Origin: Paracoccaceae bacterium | Lineage (GTDB): Bacteria > Pseudomonadota > Alphaproteobacteria > Rhodobacterales > Rhodobacteraceae | Assembly: GCA_902606585.1 (NCBI GenBank) | Contig: CACLGX010000004.1 | Span: forward strand, 1-64,000 | Direction of reading: 5' to 3' | Length of the DNA: 64,000 nt | In this document: in pieces, positions 1-8,332 of the stretch | Layout: every line of letters begins with the position of its first letter | Position numbering within the stretch: the stretch's first letter is position 1 | The notes under the pieces: model-generated | Told to the model about the DNA's origin: nothing | The model's input: only the letters and a program-made list of their open reading frames with translations | Databases searched by the model: none | Made by a program: the position numbers and the translations under genes

Positions 1-94
1 TAAACTTTGTGTACTTTGCTGGTCTATAAAAATTTTCAACATTAGTTTCGGCCCAATCTGATGCAGCTTTCAAATCTAATTTCGTTCTAGCCAT
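1..94 (-). CDS. N-terminal fragment of an unidentified protein
   Basis: An ATG at 92-94 opens a frame that runs without a stop to the window edge, giving 31 residues that begin MARTKLDLKAASDW. The start overlaps the stop of the preceding MaoC gene (87-89) by 8 bases, and a GAAGG-like ribosome binding site lies just upstream, so translational coupling with the SDR and MaoC genes is likely. The visible part has no signal peptide or recognisable motif. The context suggests a role with CoA-ester or hydroxyacyl metabolism, but that is only inference. Confidence 0.55.
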   Translation of the reverse strand, partial: MARTKLDLKAASDWAETNVENFYRPAKYTKF

Positions 95-599
95 CTTGAC
101 TAAGACCTTCTGAAAAATATTGCCTCCCGATCCAGTGGGCAACCAAAGCTGGCTTGTCAAAGTCCTGTATCTCAACTTCAACACGCCATGTCGTCGAAAT
201 TTCAAAAGGCCTAACTTCTCGAATATCAGAAAGCTCGAAGCGGCCCCGAACCTTTGATCCAACTTTAACTGGTGATAAAAACCTTAGCTTATCAAAGCCA
301 TAGTTTACTCCTAACTTAGATCCCTCTAACGTAGGAATTGCGTCATAATACATAGCAGAAAGTAGTGAAACTGTTAAAAATCCATGCGCTATAGTTCCAT
401 TAAAAGGTGTTTTTTTGGCATCAATTGGATTAACATGAATGTATTGCCAATCCTCTGTTAAGTCAGCAAATTTATCTATCCTTTCTTGGTCAATGGCGAA
501 CCACCTCGAAACACCCACCTCTACGCCTAATTTTTCTTTTAGATCCTCAAAGCTAAGCAAATCAGTCCTCACCAAATATACTTGGTCCCGTTGAAACAT
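87..599 (-). CDS. MaoC/NodN-type hydratase, hotdog fold
   Basis: A 170-residue single-hotdog protein of the MaoC dehydratase family, which hydrates enoyl-CoA esters to (R)-3-hydroxyacyl-CoA. The family signature is visible: D-W-Q-x-I-H followed by GTIAHGFL, where the Asp/His pair corresponds to the hydratase catalytic dyad, and then a typical LRFLSPVKVGSKV strand. Its first codons overlap the end of the upstream SDR gene by 38 bases, so the true start may be one of the GTG or TTG codons slightly further in. Together with the SDR (oxidoreductase) it could process a hydroxyacyl- or ketoacyl-CoA. The physiological substrate cannot be read from the sequence. Confidence 0.82.
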   Translation of the reverse strand: MFQRDQVYLVRTDLLSFEDLKEKLGVEVGVSRWFAIDQERIDKFADLTEDWQYIHVNPIDAKKTPFNGTIAHGFLTVSLLSAMYYDAIPTLEGSKLGVNYGFDKLRFLSPVKVGSKVRGRFELSDIREVRPFEISTTWRVEVEIQDFDKPALVAHWIGRQYFSEGLSQDG

Positions 600-1377
600 T
601 TATCCCACCCGATATTGGTAGTATCGCGCCAGTGACATAAGAGCCACCTTTTCCACATAAAAATTGAATGGATGCAGCAATATCGTCGGTTTGACCTATA
701 CGCTTTAGTGGAACTTTTTTTGAAACACGCATTGTGCCTTTTGGGTGTCCTATCGCAAAATTGGTCATGTTGGATTGAAATGGACCAGGGGAAAGCGCGT
801 TAACTGTTATATTCCTTTCAGCCAGCTCTTTGGCTAAAATCCTTGTAATGTGATGAACCGCAGATTTAGATGCAGCGTACGAGTAAGCACCATCACCCAT
901 CGGAACTTCACCCATAACACTACCTATATTCACAACACGCGCTGGAAAATCTGACTTTGAGGACGCCGTTAACAATGGGACCAGTTTTTGAGTTAAATAA
1001 AAAATAGCAGAGACATTGAGATTAAGAACTTTTGCCCAAGCATTATACGGAAAACTACTAAGATCAGAGCCCCATGTTCTGCCAGCATTGTTAATTAAAA
1101 TATGTAATTCTGAATTTTTAGCATAAATTTCGTCAGTTATATCATTAATGCCAATTTCACTACTCAAGTCACCTCTAAAAGGTATAACCTCCCCCTCAAA
1201 TCCATAATTATTTAATTCTGTGGCTGCGTTTTGACAATTTTTCAATTTTCTAGAAACAATAAAAACTTTTGCACCCGCTGAAACTAAACCCGCTGTTGCC
1301 ATAAGTCCAATACCAGTAGACCCGCCAGTAACAAGTGCCGTCTTTCCTTTAAGGGAAAACAAATTATTAGAAATCAT
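562..1377 (-). CDS. Short-chain dehydrogenase/reductase (FabG-like)
   Basis: A classical SDR of 271 residues, the usual family length. The cofactor motif TGGSTGIG is at residues 17-24, NNAG at 96-99, the catalytic Ser near 153 and the YxxxK pair at Tyr167/Lys171, followed by the PG motif of NALSPGPF. An Arg/Lys-rich stretch after strand beta-2 (VSRKLK) favours NADP(H), but this is inference. It is the first visible gene of a three-gene minus-strand cluster with a MaoC hydratase and an unknown protein. That pairing suggests reduction of a ketoacyl-CoA or oxidation of a hydroxyacyl-CoA. It should not be called fabG, since the acyl-carrier-protein synthesis genes are absent here. Confidence 0.88.
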   Translation of the reverse strand: MISNNLFSLKGKTALVTGGSTGIGLMATAGLVSAGAKVFIVSRKLKNCQNAATELNNYGFEGEVIPFRGDLSSEIGINDITDEIYAKNSELHILINNAGRTWGSDLSSFPYNAWAKVLNLNVSAIFYLTQKLVPLLTASSKSDFPARVVNIGSVMGEVPMGDGAYSYAASKSAVHHITRILAKELAERNITVNALSPGPFQSNMTNFAIGHPKGTMRVSKKVPLKRIGQTDDIAASIQFLCGKGGSYVTGAILPISGGINVSTGPSIFGED

Positions 1378-1452
1378 CGGTTATCAATTTTAATGTTCAC
1401 TTTTGAGTTTATTCTTAAATTATTTATAATTAAATAAAAACTTTCTATAGTT

Positions 1453-1496
1453 GCTTGATCGCAAGCTAATAGTTATTTGAAAGTAACACGATCGTG
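1453..1496. promoter_or_regulatory. Inverted repeats upstream of rnd
   Basis: In the divergent gap between the SDR and the RNase D gene there are two perfect inverted repeats: GCTTG-ATCG-CAAGC at 1453-1466 and the 10-base palindrome CACGATCGTG at 1487-1496, which ends 14 bases before the GTG start at 1511. The second has the form of a dimeric regulator site. No regulator can be named. Confidence 0.35.
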
Positions 1497-1510
1497 AAAA
1501 GGGAAAACTA

Positions 1511-2122
1511 GTGACCAATTTTACCTATAGCAAAGATTTACCTGATAACCTTGACCTTGGCAAAGTAGTTGCAATTGATTGCGAAACTATGGGATTAAAT
1601 CCTGGTCGAGATAGACTTTGTGTAGTGCAATTTTCGTCTGGTGATGGGCATACCCATATTGTCCAAATAGAAAAAGATCAAACTAAAGCACAGAACCTGA
1701 CAAAGTTATTACAAAATAAAAATATACTGAAATTATTTCATTTTGGACGCTTCGATATTGCCATTTTATATTCTACTTTTGGGCTTCTTGCTTCACCTGT
1801 TTATTGTACAAAAATAGCAAGTAAAATCGCGCGAACCTATACTGATCGACATGGATTAAAAAATCTTCTCGCAGAGCTTTTAGAAATTGATATTTCCAAA
1901 CAGCAGCAATCAAGTGACTGGGGTGCCAAGACTCTAAGTAAAGCTCAAATAGAATATGCGGCAACTGACGTGTTGCATTTGCACGACTTGAGAGAAAAAC
2001 TAAACGAAATACTAGAACGTGAAAAAAGAACTAATTTGGCTAAGGAATGTTTTAAATTCCTACCATTTCGCGCAGCCTTAGACATAAAGGGGTGGGATGA
2101 TATCGATATTTTTGCGCATTGA
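1511..2122 (+). CDS. Ribonuclease D-like 3'-5' exonuclease, short form
   Basis: A DEDDy exonuclease of 203 residues. Exo I shows Asp23 and Glu25 (DCETMGL), Exo II has Asp82 (HFGRFDI), and Exo III has Tyr149 and Asp153 (YAATD), so all metal and catalytic residues are present. It is roughly half the length of E. coli RNase D because the C-terminal HRDC domains are missing, which is usual for the short alphaproteobacterial form. The start is GTG preceded by GGGA. It lies 13 bases before lptC and leads the LPS-transport operon, a conserved neighbourhood in this class. Its substrate is probably structured RNA such as tRNA 3' ends; this is family knowledge. Confidence 0.88.
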   Translation: MTNFTYSKDLPDNLDLGKVVAIDCETMGLNPGRDRLCVVQFSSGDGHTHIVQIEKDQTKAQNLTKLLQNKNILKLFHFGRFDIAILYSTFGLLASPVYCTKIASKIARTYTDRHGLKNLLAELLEIDISKQQQSSDWGAKTLSKAQIEYAATDVLHLHDLREKLNEILEREKRTNLAKECFKFLPFRAALDIKGWDDIDIFAH

Positions 2123-2135
2123 GGCAAACCTGTAA

Positions 2136-2732
2136 ATGCCTTCAATACAAATCAGTTACTCAAATACGATTTTTTACTTGAAGCTAGTCTTATTTTTTGC
2201 AGGCCTATTTGCCATCGTTTTAATCTTCTTGTCAGCAAAAAAAATCGAACTTAGCAAGGAAGTTCCATTTGCCAAAGATATAAATGTAACGTCATTAAAC
2301 GATGGCTTAACCAAACCTTTGCATTCATCAATAACCAATTCTGGTGATGTTTTACAAATCGCTGCCGAACAAATAATATCAACGGACAAAAAAGGTACCG
2401 CACTAATAAAATCTGTTAGCTTTAAAGTTTCCACTGATGAGGGGTCTGAAATATTATTATCTGCAGAAAAAGCTATATTTAGCAAAGATAATAAAAGTTT
2501 AACGTTTAGAGAGAATGTAGTCTTAAAAGCAGCCGACAAATTACGTCTCAATTCAAAAGAAATATATACTGCGCTTGACAGGACTTTAATACAGGCAACA
2601 GGTCCAGTAACTGGTTCCTTGTCAAACACCAAAATTGATTCAGGGCAACTTGATATTTTTAGAGAAAGTGTTTCCTCTGACTTAGTTATAAGTTTTACTA
2701 AAGGTGTTAAGATGATATACGACAACAACTGA
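2136..2732 (+). CDS. lptC: LPS transport periplasmic protein LptC
   Basis: A bitopic inner-membrane protein of 198 residues. A single hydrophobic anchor covers about residues 14-30 (FYLKLVLFFAGLFAIVLIF), followed by a periplasmic beta-jellyroll domain with poor sequence conservation. Length and anchor fit LptC of the LptB2FGC machine, which passes lipopolysaccharide from the inner-membrane ABC transporter to LptA. The assignment rests mainly on order: it sits directly before lptA and lptB. LptF, LptG and LptD are not in the window. Confidence 0.87.
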   Translation: MPSIQISYSNTIFYLKLVLFFAGLFAIVLIFLSAKKIELSKEVPFAKDINVTSLNDGLTKPLHSSITNSGDVLQIAAEQIISTDKKGTALIKSVSFKVSTDEGSEILLSAEKAIFSKDNKSLTFRENVVLKAADKLRLNSKEIYTALDRTLIQATGPVTGSLSNTKIDSGQLDIFRESVSSDLVISFTKGVKMIYDNN

Positions 2733-2750
2733 TTTTTAAGGAATTCAATT

Positions 2751-3230
2751 GTGTCAATATTTGTAAAGATCTTTTTGCTAACCACGTTTTTGGTTAGCGC
2801 AGCATTTTCACAGAATGCAGGTTTTGGTTCAATAGCTACAGATCGAAACAAACCCATCCAGTTCACTTCCGATAGTTTGATTTTCAATCAAAAGAAAAAT
2901 ATTGCTGAATTATTTGATAAAGTAGAAATAATTCAAGGGGAATCGATACTAAATGCAGAACATGTCAAAGTTATTTACTCAAAAACTGATAACAAATTAG
3001 AAAAAATTTTTGCTGGAATTAATGTGGTGTTTAAAAGCGGCAACGATATAGCTAAAGCAGAAAATGCTATTTATTCATTGTTAGAAGATACTATTTCTTT
3101 AAGCGGAAATGCTAAGTTATTTCAAGGCTCCAACAGTATTCTCGCAGATCAAATCTTAATAAATACGAAAACAGGTCTAATTCAAATGTTGGGCAGCGTT
3201 AAAACAATCATATCTCCAAGTGCTAATTAA
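2751..3230 (+). CDS. lptA: LPS transport periplasmic bridge LptA
   Basis: A secreted protein of 159 residues starting at GTG, with AAGGA at 2738-2742. Residues 1-20 form a signal peptide (IFVKIFLLTTFLVSAAFS) ending in an Ala/Ser-type cleavage region. The rest is an OstA/LptA jellyroll with repeated short strands such as AKLFQGSNSILADQIL. The family forms a head-to-tail periplasmic bridge carrying LPS to the outer membrane. Its stop codon abuts the lptB start, so both are probably translated from the same message. Confidence 0.88.
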   Translation: MSIFVKIFLLTTFLVSAAFSQNAGFGSIATDRNKPIQFTSDSLIFNQKKNIAELFDKVEIIQGESILNAEHVKVIYSKTDNKLEKIFAGINVVFKSGNDIAKAENAIYSLLEDTISLSGNAKLFQGSNSILADQILINTKTGLIQMLGSVKTIISPSAN

Positions 3231-3983
3231 ATGTCTTCCTTCAAAGTATTAGAATCAGAAACAGGATTATTTGTTACAGGACTGAGAAAAAGCTATAAAA
3301 AGCGGACAGTTATACATGATATATCCCTTGAGCTGAGGAGAGGTGAGGTGGTGGCATTACTAGGACCAAATGGTTCTGGGAAAACAACCACATTTTATTC
3401 CATAGCCGGATTAACTTCATCAGATGGGGGTCAAGTAAAAATAGACGGTTTAGACATTACAACTATGCCAATGTATCGCCGAGCCAGGATGGGTTTGGCT
3501 TATTTGCCGCAAGAAACATCTATTTTTAGAGGTTTGAATGTTGAGGACAACATTAAATCAATACTTGATATTTCAATACCTGTAAAATCAGAGCGGCAAG
3601 CAAAATTAGAAAAACTATTGTCAGATTTTCGCATCGGACACTTAAGACGAACGCCTGCCCTTGCCTTATCAGGCGGCGAACGTCGTAGAGTGGAAATTGC
3701 ACGAGCCTTAGCTACAGACCCCAAATATATACTTCTAGACGAGCCTTTCGCCGGGGTTGATCCTATATCCATAAATGATGTGCGTATTCTTGTTGCAGAA
3801 TTGAAAAGTCAAGGTATCGGCGTTCTTATAACTGATCATAATGTGCGAGATACTCTTAAAATTGTAGATAGAGCATATATTTTACATGATGGCCGTGTTA
3901 TTGTTTCTGGAATACCTGATGATGTTGTAAATAACGACAATGTACGTCGAGTCTATCTAGGAAAAGACTTTAATATCCAATAG
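3231..3983 (+). CDS. lptB: LPS export ABC transporter ATPase LptB
   Basis: A nucleotide-binding subunit of 250 residues. Walker A GPNGSGKT at residues 45-52, Q-loop Gln94, signature LSGGE at 146-150, Walker B with Asp170/Glu171 (ILLDEPFAGVDP) and the switch His203 (TDHNVRDTL) are all intact. The phrase FAGVDPI after Walker B is typical of LptB. It powers extraction of LPS from the inner membrane with LptF and LptG. It begins at the base after the lptA stop. In Rhizobiales rpoN usually follows; here there is none before hpf. Confidence 0.96.
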   Translation: MSSFKVLESETGLFVTGLRKSYKKRTVIHDISLELRRGEVVALLGPNGSGKTTTFYSIAGLTSSDGGQVKIDGLDITTMPMYRRARMGLAYLPQETSIFRGLNVEDNIKSILDISIPVKSERQAKLEKLLSDFRIGHLRRTPALALSGGERRRVEIARALATDPKYILLDEPFAGVDPISINDVRILVAELKSQGIGVLITDHNVRDTLKIVDRAYILHDGRVIVSGIPDDVVNNDNVRRVYLGKDFNIQ

Positions 3984-4011
3984 GAAATATAAACTTTTTA
4001 GTTCATTTTGA

Positions 4012-4079
4012 TTGACATAATTGCTGCAAAGTTCTTCAATAAAATTATAGGGCAATTAAGGTAGAAAAATTTTTTACCT
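4012..4079 (+). promoter_or_regulatory. Candidate hpf promoter and palindrome
   Basis: The 199-base gap between lptB and hpf holds TTGACA at 4012-4017 with only a weak -10 (near 4035-4042), and a 21-base near-palindrome at 4059-4079 (AGGTA arms around an A/T core). The palindrome has no clear T-tract after it, so an operator or processing site is as plausible as a terminator. Confidence 0.3.
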
Positions 4080-4182
4080 AAGTAAAAAATTAAAGATATA
4101 AACCTCAAACGCTTAGAAATATATGCCTTTAATTGCTGTTTAAATAAATTTCGCCTTAGATGGCCGATGCAAGGATACTTAT

Positions 4183-4746
4183 ATGCAATACCAAATCTCA
4201 GGAATTCATATCGATGTTGGCGATGCTCTTCAAACGCATGTTAAGGGAGAGCTAAATGACGCTATCACTAAATATGCTGAGCGCCCAACAGACGCACAGA
4301 TTATTTTTTCAAAAAGTGGTCACGAGTTTGTTTGCGATGCAATAGTTCACTTATCGACTGGACTGACTGCACAAGCAAAAGCTTCAAAGGCGGAAATCTA
4401 TGCAGCTTTTGACGCATGTGCTGAAAAAGTAGAAAAACAACTACGTCGATATAAAAGAAAACTTAAAGGGCATCACAGAGATCGAAATCAATCAGTTGAA
4501 TTTATTGATCCAGCATCGTATACGGGCTCAACAAAAGAGGGGCAAAAAGATTCGACTACTTTTTCAGAGCCAATAATAATTGCAGAAACGAACAAAAAGT
4601 TCCCAATTTTTTCTGCAAAAGAGGCCGCTGAAGAGTTAGAAAAATCTAATCTATCCTTCATTTTGTTTAAAAATGAAGAAAACAAAGGCGTAAATATATT
4701 ATTTCGGCGTAAGGACGGTAATATTGGCTGGGTCCAGCCAAGTTGA
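4183..4746 (+). CDS. hpf: Ribosome hibernation-promoting factor, long form
   Basis: A long-type HPF of 187 residues. The N-terminal domain (about 1-105) has the HPF/RaiA fold with a basic end (QLRRYKRKLKGHH) that binds the decoding centre. A linker leads to the C-terminal dimerisation domain (about 130-187, SAKEAAEEL to GNIGWVQPS), which joins two ribosomes as 100S dimers. The ribosome binding site is AAGGA at 4171-4175. It lies before ptsN, the same pairing as in many proteobacteria where they surround rpoN. It is probably induced in stationary phase; no direct signal for that is visible. Confidence 0.93.
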   Translation: MQYQISGIHIDVGDALQTHVKGELNDAITKYAERPTDAQIIFSKSGHEFVCDAIVHLSTGLTAQAKASKAEIYAAFDACAEKVEKQLRRYKRKLKGHHRDRNQSVEFIDPASYTGSTKEGQKDSTTFSEPIIIAETNKKFPIFSAKEAAEELEKSNLSFILFKNEENKGVNILFRRKDGNIGWVQPS

Positions 4747-4785
4747 AATAAGCGCTTTAAAGGGTGTCTAAAAGAGCTATTTTAA

Positions 4786-5250
4786 ATGGAATTTTCAAAT
4801 CTGTTAAAACCAGAAGCAATTCGTATTTTTTCGTCTGTTTCGAGTAAAAAAAGGTTGCTACACGACTTGGCAGGAATTGCCGAAAATTGTTATCATACCG
4901 ATTATTCAAATACCGTTGAAGCATTGATTGAAAGAGAATCCCTTGGACCCACCGGCGTTGGGGGTGGAGTTGCATTACCTCATGCACGTTTGGAAAATTT
5001 AGACCACGTGGTAGGGGCTTTTATACTTTTGGAAAGTCCTGTTGATTTTGAGGCTATTGATAGGCAACCTGTAGACATTGTTTTCAGCCTTTTTGCTCCA
5101 AAATCTGCGGGTGTAGAGCATTTAAAAGCTTTAGCGTTAGTATCGCGTACGCTTCGCGAACAATCCATTGTCGCCAAATTACGTTCCAATCCTGACCCAA
5201 CAACTCTTTATACAATTTTGACCGAACCAGCTAACGTGCAAGCCGCTTAA
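4786..5250 (+). CDS. ptsN: Nitrogen regulatory PTS EIIA protein
   Basis: EIIA-Ntr of 154 residues with the phosphorylation site His66 in GVALPHARL and a complete PTS EIIA type-2 domain. It receives phosphate from NPr and EI-Ntr and acts as a regulator of potassium transport, nitrogen metabolism and envelope functions rather than of sugar uptake. It lies 39 bases after hpf, so joint transcription is likely. EI-Ntr and NPr are not in this window. Confidence 0.94.
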   Translation: MEFSNLLKPEAIRIFSSVSSKKRLLHDLAGIAENCYHTDYSNTVEALIERESLGPTGVGGGVALPHARLENLDHVVGAFILLESPVDFEAIDRQPVDIVFSLFAPKSAGVEHLKALALVSRTLREQSIVAKLRSNPDPTTLYTILTEPANVQAA

Positions 5251-5276
5251 AATTTAATAAATTTTTTTTATATAGC
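5251..5276. terminator. Weak AT-rich terminator between ptsN and cysQ
   Basis: Between two converging genes there is an A/T-only inverted repeat (AAATTTAATAAATTT) followed by a run of T at 5262-5269. The stem has no G:C pairs, so it would be weak. It could act for ptsN. Confidence 0.3.
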
Positions 5277-6068
5277 CTATTTCAACACTACGTTTTTTGA
5301 TGCTGCTATAAAAAAGGGATTTTTATAATTTTGTTTTCCATACTTCAAGGGTCGATTATCTTTCGCCTGCAAAACAATCCCGCCAGCCGCAGATAAAACC
5401 GCATGCCCTGCTGCTGTATCCCATTCCATAGTTGGCCCAAAACGCGGATAAAGATCTGCTTCACCCGAAGCAATTAAGCAAAACTTTAGAGAAGATCCCG
5501 CACTAACTAACTCTTTACACTGATATTTGGATATATATTCATCAGTTTTTTTATCACGGTGAGACTTGGAGGCCACAACTTTTAGTGCTGTATTATCAGA
5601 AGATGCAGTTTTAATCTTTTTTATTAAGCCCAATTTAGAAACACTAAAATACGCCATTTCCTCAACCGCTTCACCATTTTCATCTGTATAAAATAATCTT
5701 TGACGTGCTGGCGCGTAAACAATACCTCTTATTGGCTCTCCATTGGCCACTAAAGCTATGTTTACAGTAAAGTCCCCTCTGCGCTTAATAAATTCTTTAG
5801 TTCCATCTAGAGGATCTACTATAAAAAAAGTTGAGGCATTCAAGTCATGAGATTTGACTTGTTCTTCAGTAATGACTGGTATTTCCGGAAAATGCTTTTT
5901 AAGGCCCTTTGATATAACTCTATCGGCTTTTTTATCAGCTATAGTAACTGGACTGTCATCAGATTTCAGTAATACCTCGAACTTATTATTGTTATATACA
6001 TCCATAATTAAGTCGCCACTTGTGAGCACTAAAGACCTAAAAATTTCGGAAACTTTAGTATAATTCAT
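5277..6068 (-). CDS. cysQ: 3'(2'),5'-bisphosphate nucleotidase CysQ
   Basis: An inositol-monophosphatase-fold enzyme of 263 residues. The metal sites are intact: Glu69 (TEEQ), the DPLDGT motif at 85-90 with KEF after it, and the late WDTAAGHA motif. The KEFIKR extension after DPLDGT and the length fit CysQ rather than SuhB. It hydrolyses 3'-phosphoadenosine 5'-phosphate, a by-product of sulfate assimilation. It faces ptsN tail to tail and is divergent from dnaK. Confidence 0.91.
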   Translation of the reverse strand: MNYTKVSEIFRSLVLTSGDLIMDVYNNNKFEVLLKSDDSPVTIADKKADRVISKGLKKHFPEIPVITEEQVKSHDLNASTFFIVDPLDGTKEFIKRRGDFTVNIALVANGEPIRGIVYAPARQRLFYTDENGEAVEEMAYFSVSKLGLIKKIKTASSDNTALKVVASKSHRDKKTDEYISKYQCKELVSAGSSLKFCLIASGEADLYPRFGPTMEWDTAAGHAVLSAAGGIVLQAKDNRPLKYGKQNYKNPFFIAASKNVVLK

Positions 6069-6207
6069 AAGATAAAGCCGGCCACTCTAATTTTTTTGAT
6101 AATTTTAACATATATAGTAATTTTCTTTTTTAACTGGATAATTAAATCTCTATTTGTTCAAACTTAAACAGTTTTTATAACATTTTATAAAAATTTTCTT
6201 AAGTAAG

Positions 6208-6236
6208 CTTGAAGGTCGCTTTAAGCCTCCCTATAT
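6208..6236 (+). promoter_or_regulatory. RpoH heat-shock promoter of dnaK
   Basis: CTTG at 6208-6211 is followed after exactly 18 bases by CCTATAT at 6230-6236. This matches the alphaproteobacterial RpoH pattern CTTG-N17/18-CYTAT. It would start transcription near 6243, giving a leader of about 98 bases before the dnaK ATG. Confidence 0.75.
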
Positions 6237-6277
6237 ACCGCCTGTCGGAGTTTATGGTTTATCCCACTTTTTATCAA

Positions 6278-6307
6278 TTGAGACGATATTTGGGTACATA
6301 CTATAAT
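6278..6307 (+). promoter_or_regulatory. Second, vegetative-type dnaK promoter
   Basis: TTGAGA at 6278-6283 and TATAAT at 6302-6307 are separated by 18 bases, a good housekeeping-sigma promoter inside the leader of the heat-shock transcript. It would supply basal DnaK with a leader of about 25-30 bases. Confidence 0.6.
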
Positions 6308-6340
6308 ATTAATGAGCATGTAAGCAAAAGGAATACGAAA

Positions 6341-8260
6341 ATGGGTAAGGTTATCGGTATCGATTTAGGCACCACAAATAGCTGCGTAGCTATAATGGAC
6401 GGATCCCAACCAAGAGTGATTGAAAACGCGGAAGGGGCTAGAACCACTCCTTCGATTGTTGGTTTCACCGATGACGAGCGTCTCGTTGGTCAACCTGCCA
6501 AAAGGCAAGCAGTAACAAATCCTAGCAATACTGTATTCGGTGCAAAACGTTTGATTGGACGTAGGATAGATGACCCTGACTTAGCAAAAGACAAAAAAAA
6601 TCTACCGTTCTCCGTTATTGACGGCGGAAATGGTGATGCCTGGGTCGAAGCAAAAGATGAAAAATATAGTCCATCGCAAATATCCGCTTTCACATTACAA
6701 AAAATGAAGGAAACCGCTGAGGGCTACCTCGGAGAGGATGTGACCGAGGCAGTAATAACTGTACCCGCCTATTTTAATGATGCTCAAAGACAAGCAACAA
6801 AAGATGCAGGAAAAATTGCAGGTTTAGACGTTCTTAGAATTATAAACGAACCGACCGCTGCCGCATTAGCATATGGCTTAGATAAAAAAGAAACTAAAAC
6901 TATCGCTGTGTATGACTTGGGCGGTGGGACGTTTGACGTGACTATTTTGGAAATAGATGATGGGCTGTTCGAGGTTAAATCTACTAATGGTGATACCTTT
7001 TTGGGTGGCGAAGATTTTGACATGCGAATCGTAAATTATCTGGCTGACGAATTTAAAAAAGAAAACAGCGTTGATTTGACTGCGGATAAAATGGCGCTGC
7101 AACGTTTGAAAGAAGCGGCTGAAAAAGCAAAAATAGAGTTGTCATCAGCTAACCAAACAGAGATAAATCAGCCTTTTATTTCTATGGATGGCAAAACAGG
7201 TCAACCTCTGCATATGGTAATGAAATTGACCCGTGCTAAACTTGAATCACTTGTGAGTGACCTAATAAAAGCTTCTATTAAGCCATGCCAATCAGCACTT
7301 AAGGATGCAGGCCTTTCTACCGATGATATTGATGAAATCGTTTTAGTTGGCGGAATGACAAGAATGCCAAAAGTAATTGAAGAAGTCACTAAATTCTTTG
7401 GTAAAGAGCCACATAAAGGCGTAAACCCAGACGAAGTGGTTGCAATGGGTGCCGCTATTCAAGCTGGTGTTCTTCAAGGTGATGTAAAAGACGTCGTATT
7501 ACTTGACGTGACCCCACTATCTCTTGGAATTGAAACATTGGGGGGTGTTTTCACAAGACTAATCGATAGAAACACAACTATCCCTACTAAAAAATCACAA
7601 GTGTTTTCAACTGCTGAAGATAATCAAAATGCAGTCACAATTCGCGTATTCCAAGGCGAGCGAGAACTTGCCGCTGACAATAAAATACTTGGACAGTTTA
7701 ACTTAGAAGAGATTGCTCCAGCGCCGCGTGGTATGCCACAAATCGAAGTTACCTTTGATATAGATGCAAACGGAATTGTTTCAGTTTCTGCAAAGGATAA
7801 AGGAACTGGTAAAGAGCAGAAAATTACAATTCAAGCCTCAGGTGGTCTATCTGATGAAGATATTGAGCAAATGGTAAAAGATGCTGAAGATAATGCAGAA
7901 TCAGATAAAGAGCGTCGTGAACTCATAGAAGCCAAGAACCAGGCAGAAAGCTTGATACACTCAACTGAAAAATCGATGGAAGACCACTCTGATAAGGTGG
8001 ATCCAACAACAATCGAGGCAATTGAACTGGCAATTTCTGCTCTTAAAGATGACCTTGAAACTGAAAATACAGGAAAAATTAAATCTGGTATTCAGAATGT
8101 TACAGATGCTGCTATGAAATTAGGCGAAGCTATCTATAAGTCGAACCAAGAAAACGATGAAGATGCCGCGCCGTTTGATGCCAGCGATAACGCAGCAGCA
8201 AATGCTGACGATGATATTCTTGACGCTGATTTTGAAGATCTTGGCGACGAAAAAAATTAA
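6341..8260 (+). CDS. dnaK: Hsp70 chaperone DnaK
   Basis: Hsp70 of 639 residues, the normal bacterial length. The nucleotide-binding domain starts [15 protein letters not shown], contains [14 protein letters not shown] and [10 protein letters not shown], and is followed by the linker [14 protein letters not shown], the substrate-binding domain and an acidic tail ending [17 protein letters not shown]. The open frame extends 44 codons further upstream, but that extension runs through the RpoH promoter and has no family similarity. The ATG at 6341 has AAAGGA at about 6326-6332 and is the proper start. It folds nascent and heat-damaged proteins with DnaJ (next gene) and GrpE (not in the window). 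Confidence 0.98.
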   Translation: MGKVIGIDLGTTNSCVAIMDGSQPRVIENAEGARTTPSIVGFTDDERLVGQPAKRQAVTNPSNTVFGAKRLIGRRIDDPDLAKDKKNLPFSVIDGGNGDAWVEAKDEKYSPSQISAFTLQKMKETAEGYLGEDVTEAVITVPAYFNDAQRQATKDAGKIAGLDVLRIINEPTAAALAYGLDKKETKTIAVYDLGGGTFDVTILEIDDGLFEVKSTNGDTFLGGEDFDMRIVNYLADEFKKENSVDLTADKMALQRLKEAAEKAKIELSSANQTEINQPFISMDGKTGQPLHMVMKLTRAKLESLVSDLIKASIKPCQSALKDAGLSTDDIDEIVLVGGMTRMPKVIEEVTKFFGKEPHKGVNPDEVVAMGAAIQAGVLQGDVKDVVLLDVTPLSLGIETLGGVFTRLIDRNTTIPTKKSQVFSTAEDNQNAVTIRVFQGERELAADNKILGQFNLEEIAPAPRGMPQIEVTFDIDANGIVSVSAKDKGTGKEQKITIQASGGLSDEDIEQMVKDAEDNAESDKERRELIEAKNQAESLIHSTEKSMEDHSDKVDPTTIEAIELAISALKDDLETENTGKIKSGIQNVTDAAMKLGEAIYKSNQENDEDAAPFDASDNAAANADDDILDADFEDLGDEKN

Positions 8261-8280
8261 TCAGTTTTTTAAACGAATTA

Positions 8281-8305
8281 ACCAACCTGCGCAATTTAGG
8301 TTGGT
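8281..8305 (+). terminator. dnaK-dnaJ intergenic hairpin
   Basis: Perfect 8-base arms ACCAACCT (8281-8288) and AGGTTGGT (8298-8305) enclose a 9-base loop in the 72-base gap between dnaK and dnaJ. No strong T-run follows, so it is better seen as an attenuator or RNA-stability element that lowers dnaJ relative to dnaK than as a full stop. Confidence 0.6.
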
Positions 8306-8332
8306 CAGTATTTTATAAAAGGGGCAATTACT

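Noticed and set aside
2174..2887. Long open frame of 237 codons antisense to lptC and lptA
   Set aside because: It is a low-complexity shadow of two clear genes, with no ribosome binding site or family similarity.
6209..6340. 44-residue N-terminal extension of DnaK
   Set aside because: It would start at the -35 region of the heat-shock promoter; DnaK begins with [12 protein letters not shown] at 6341.
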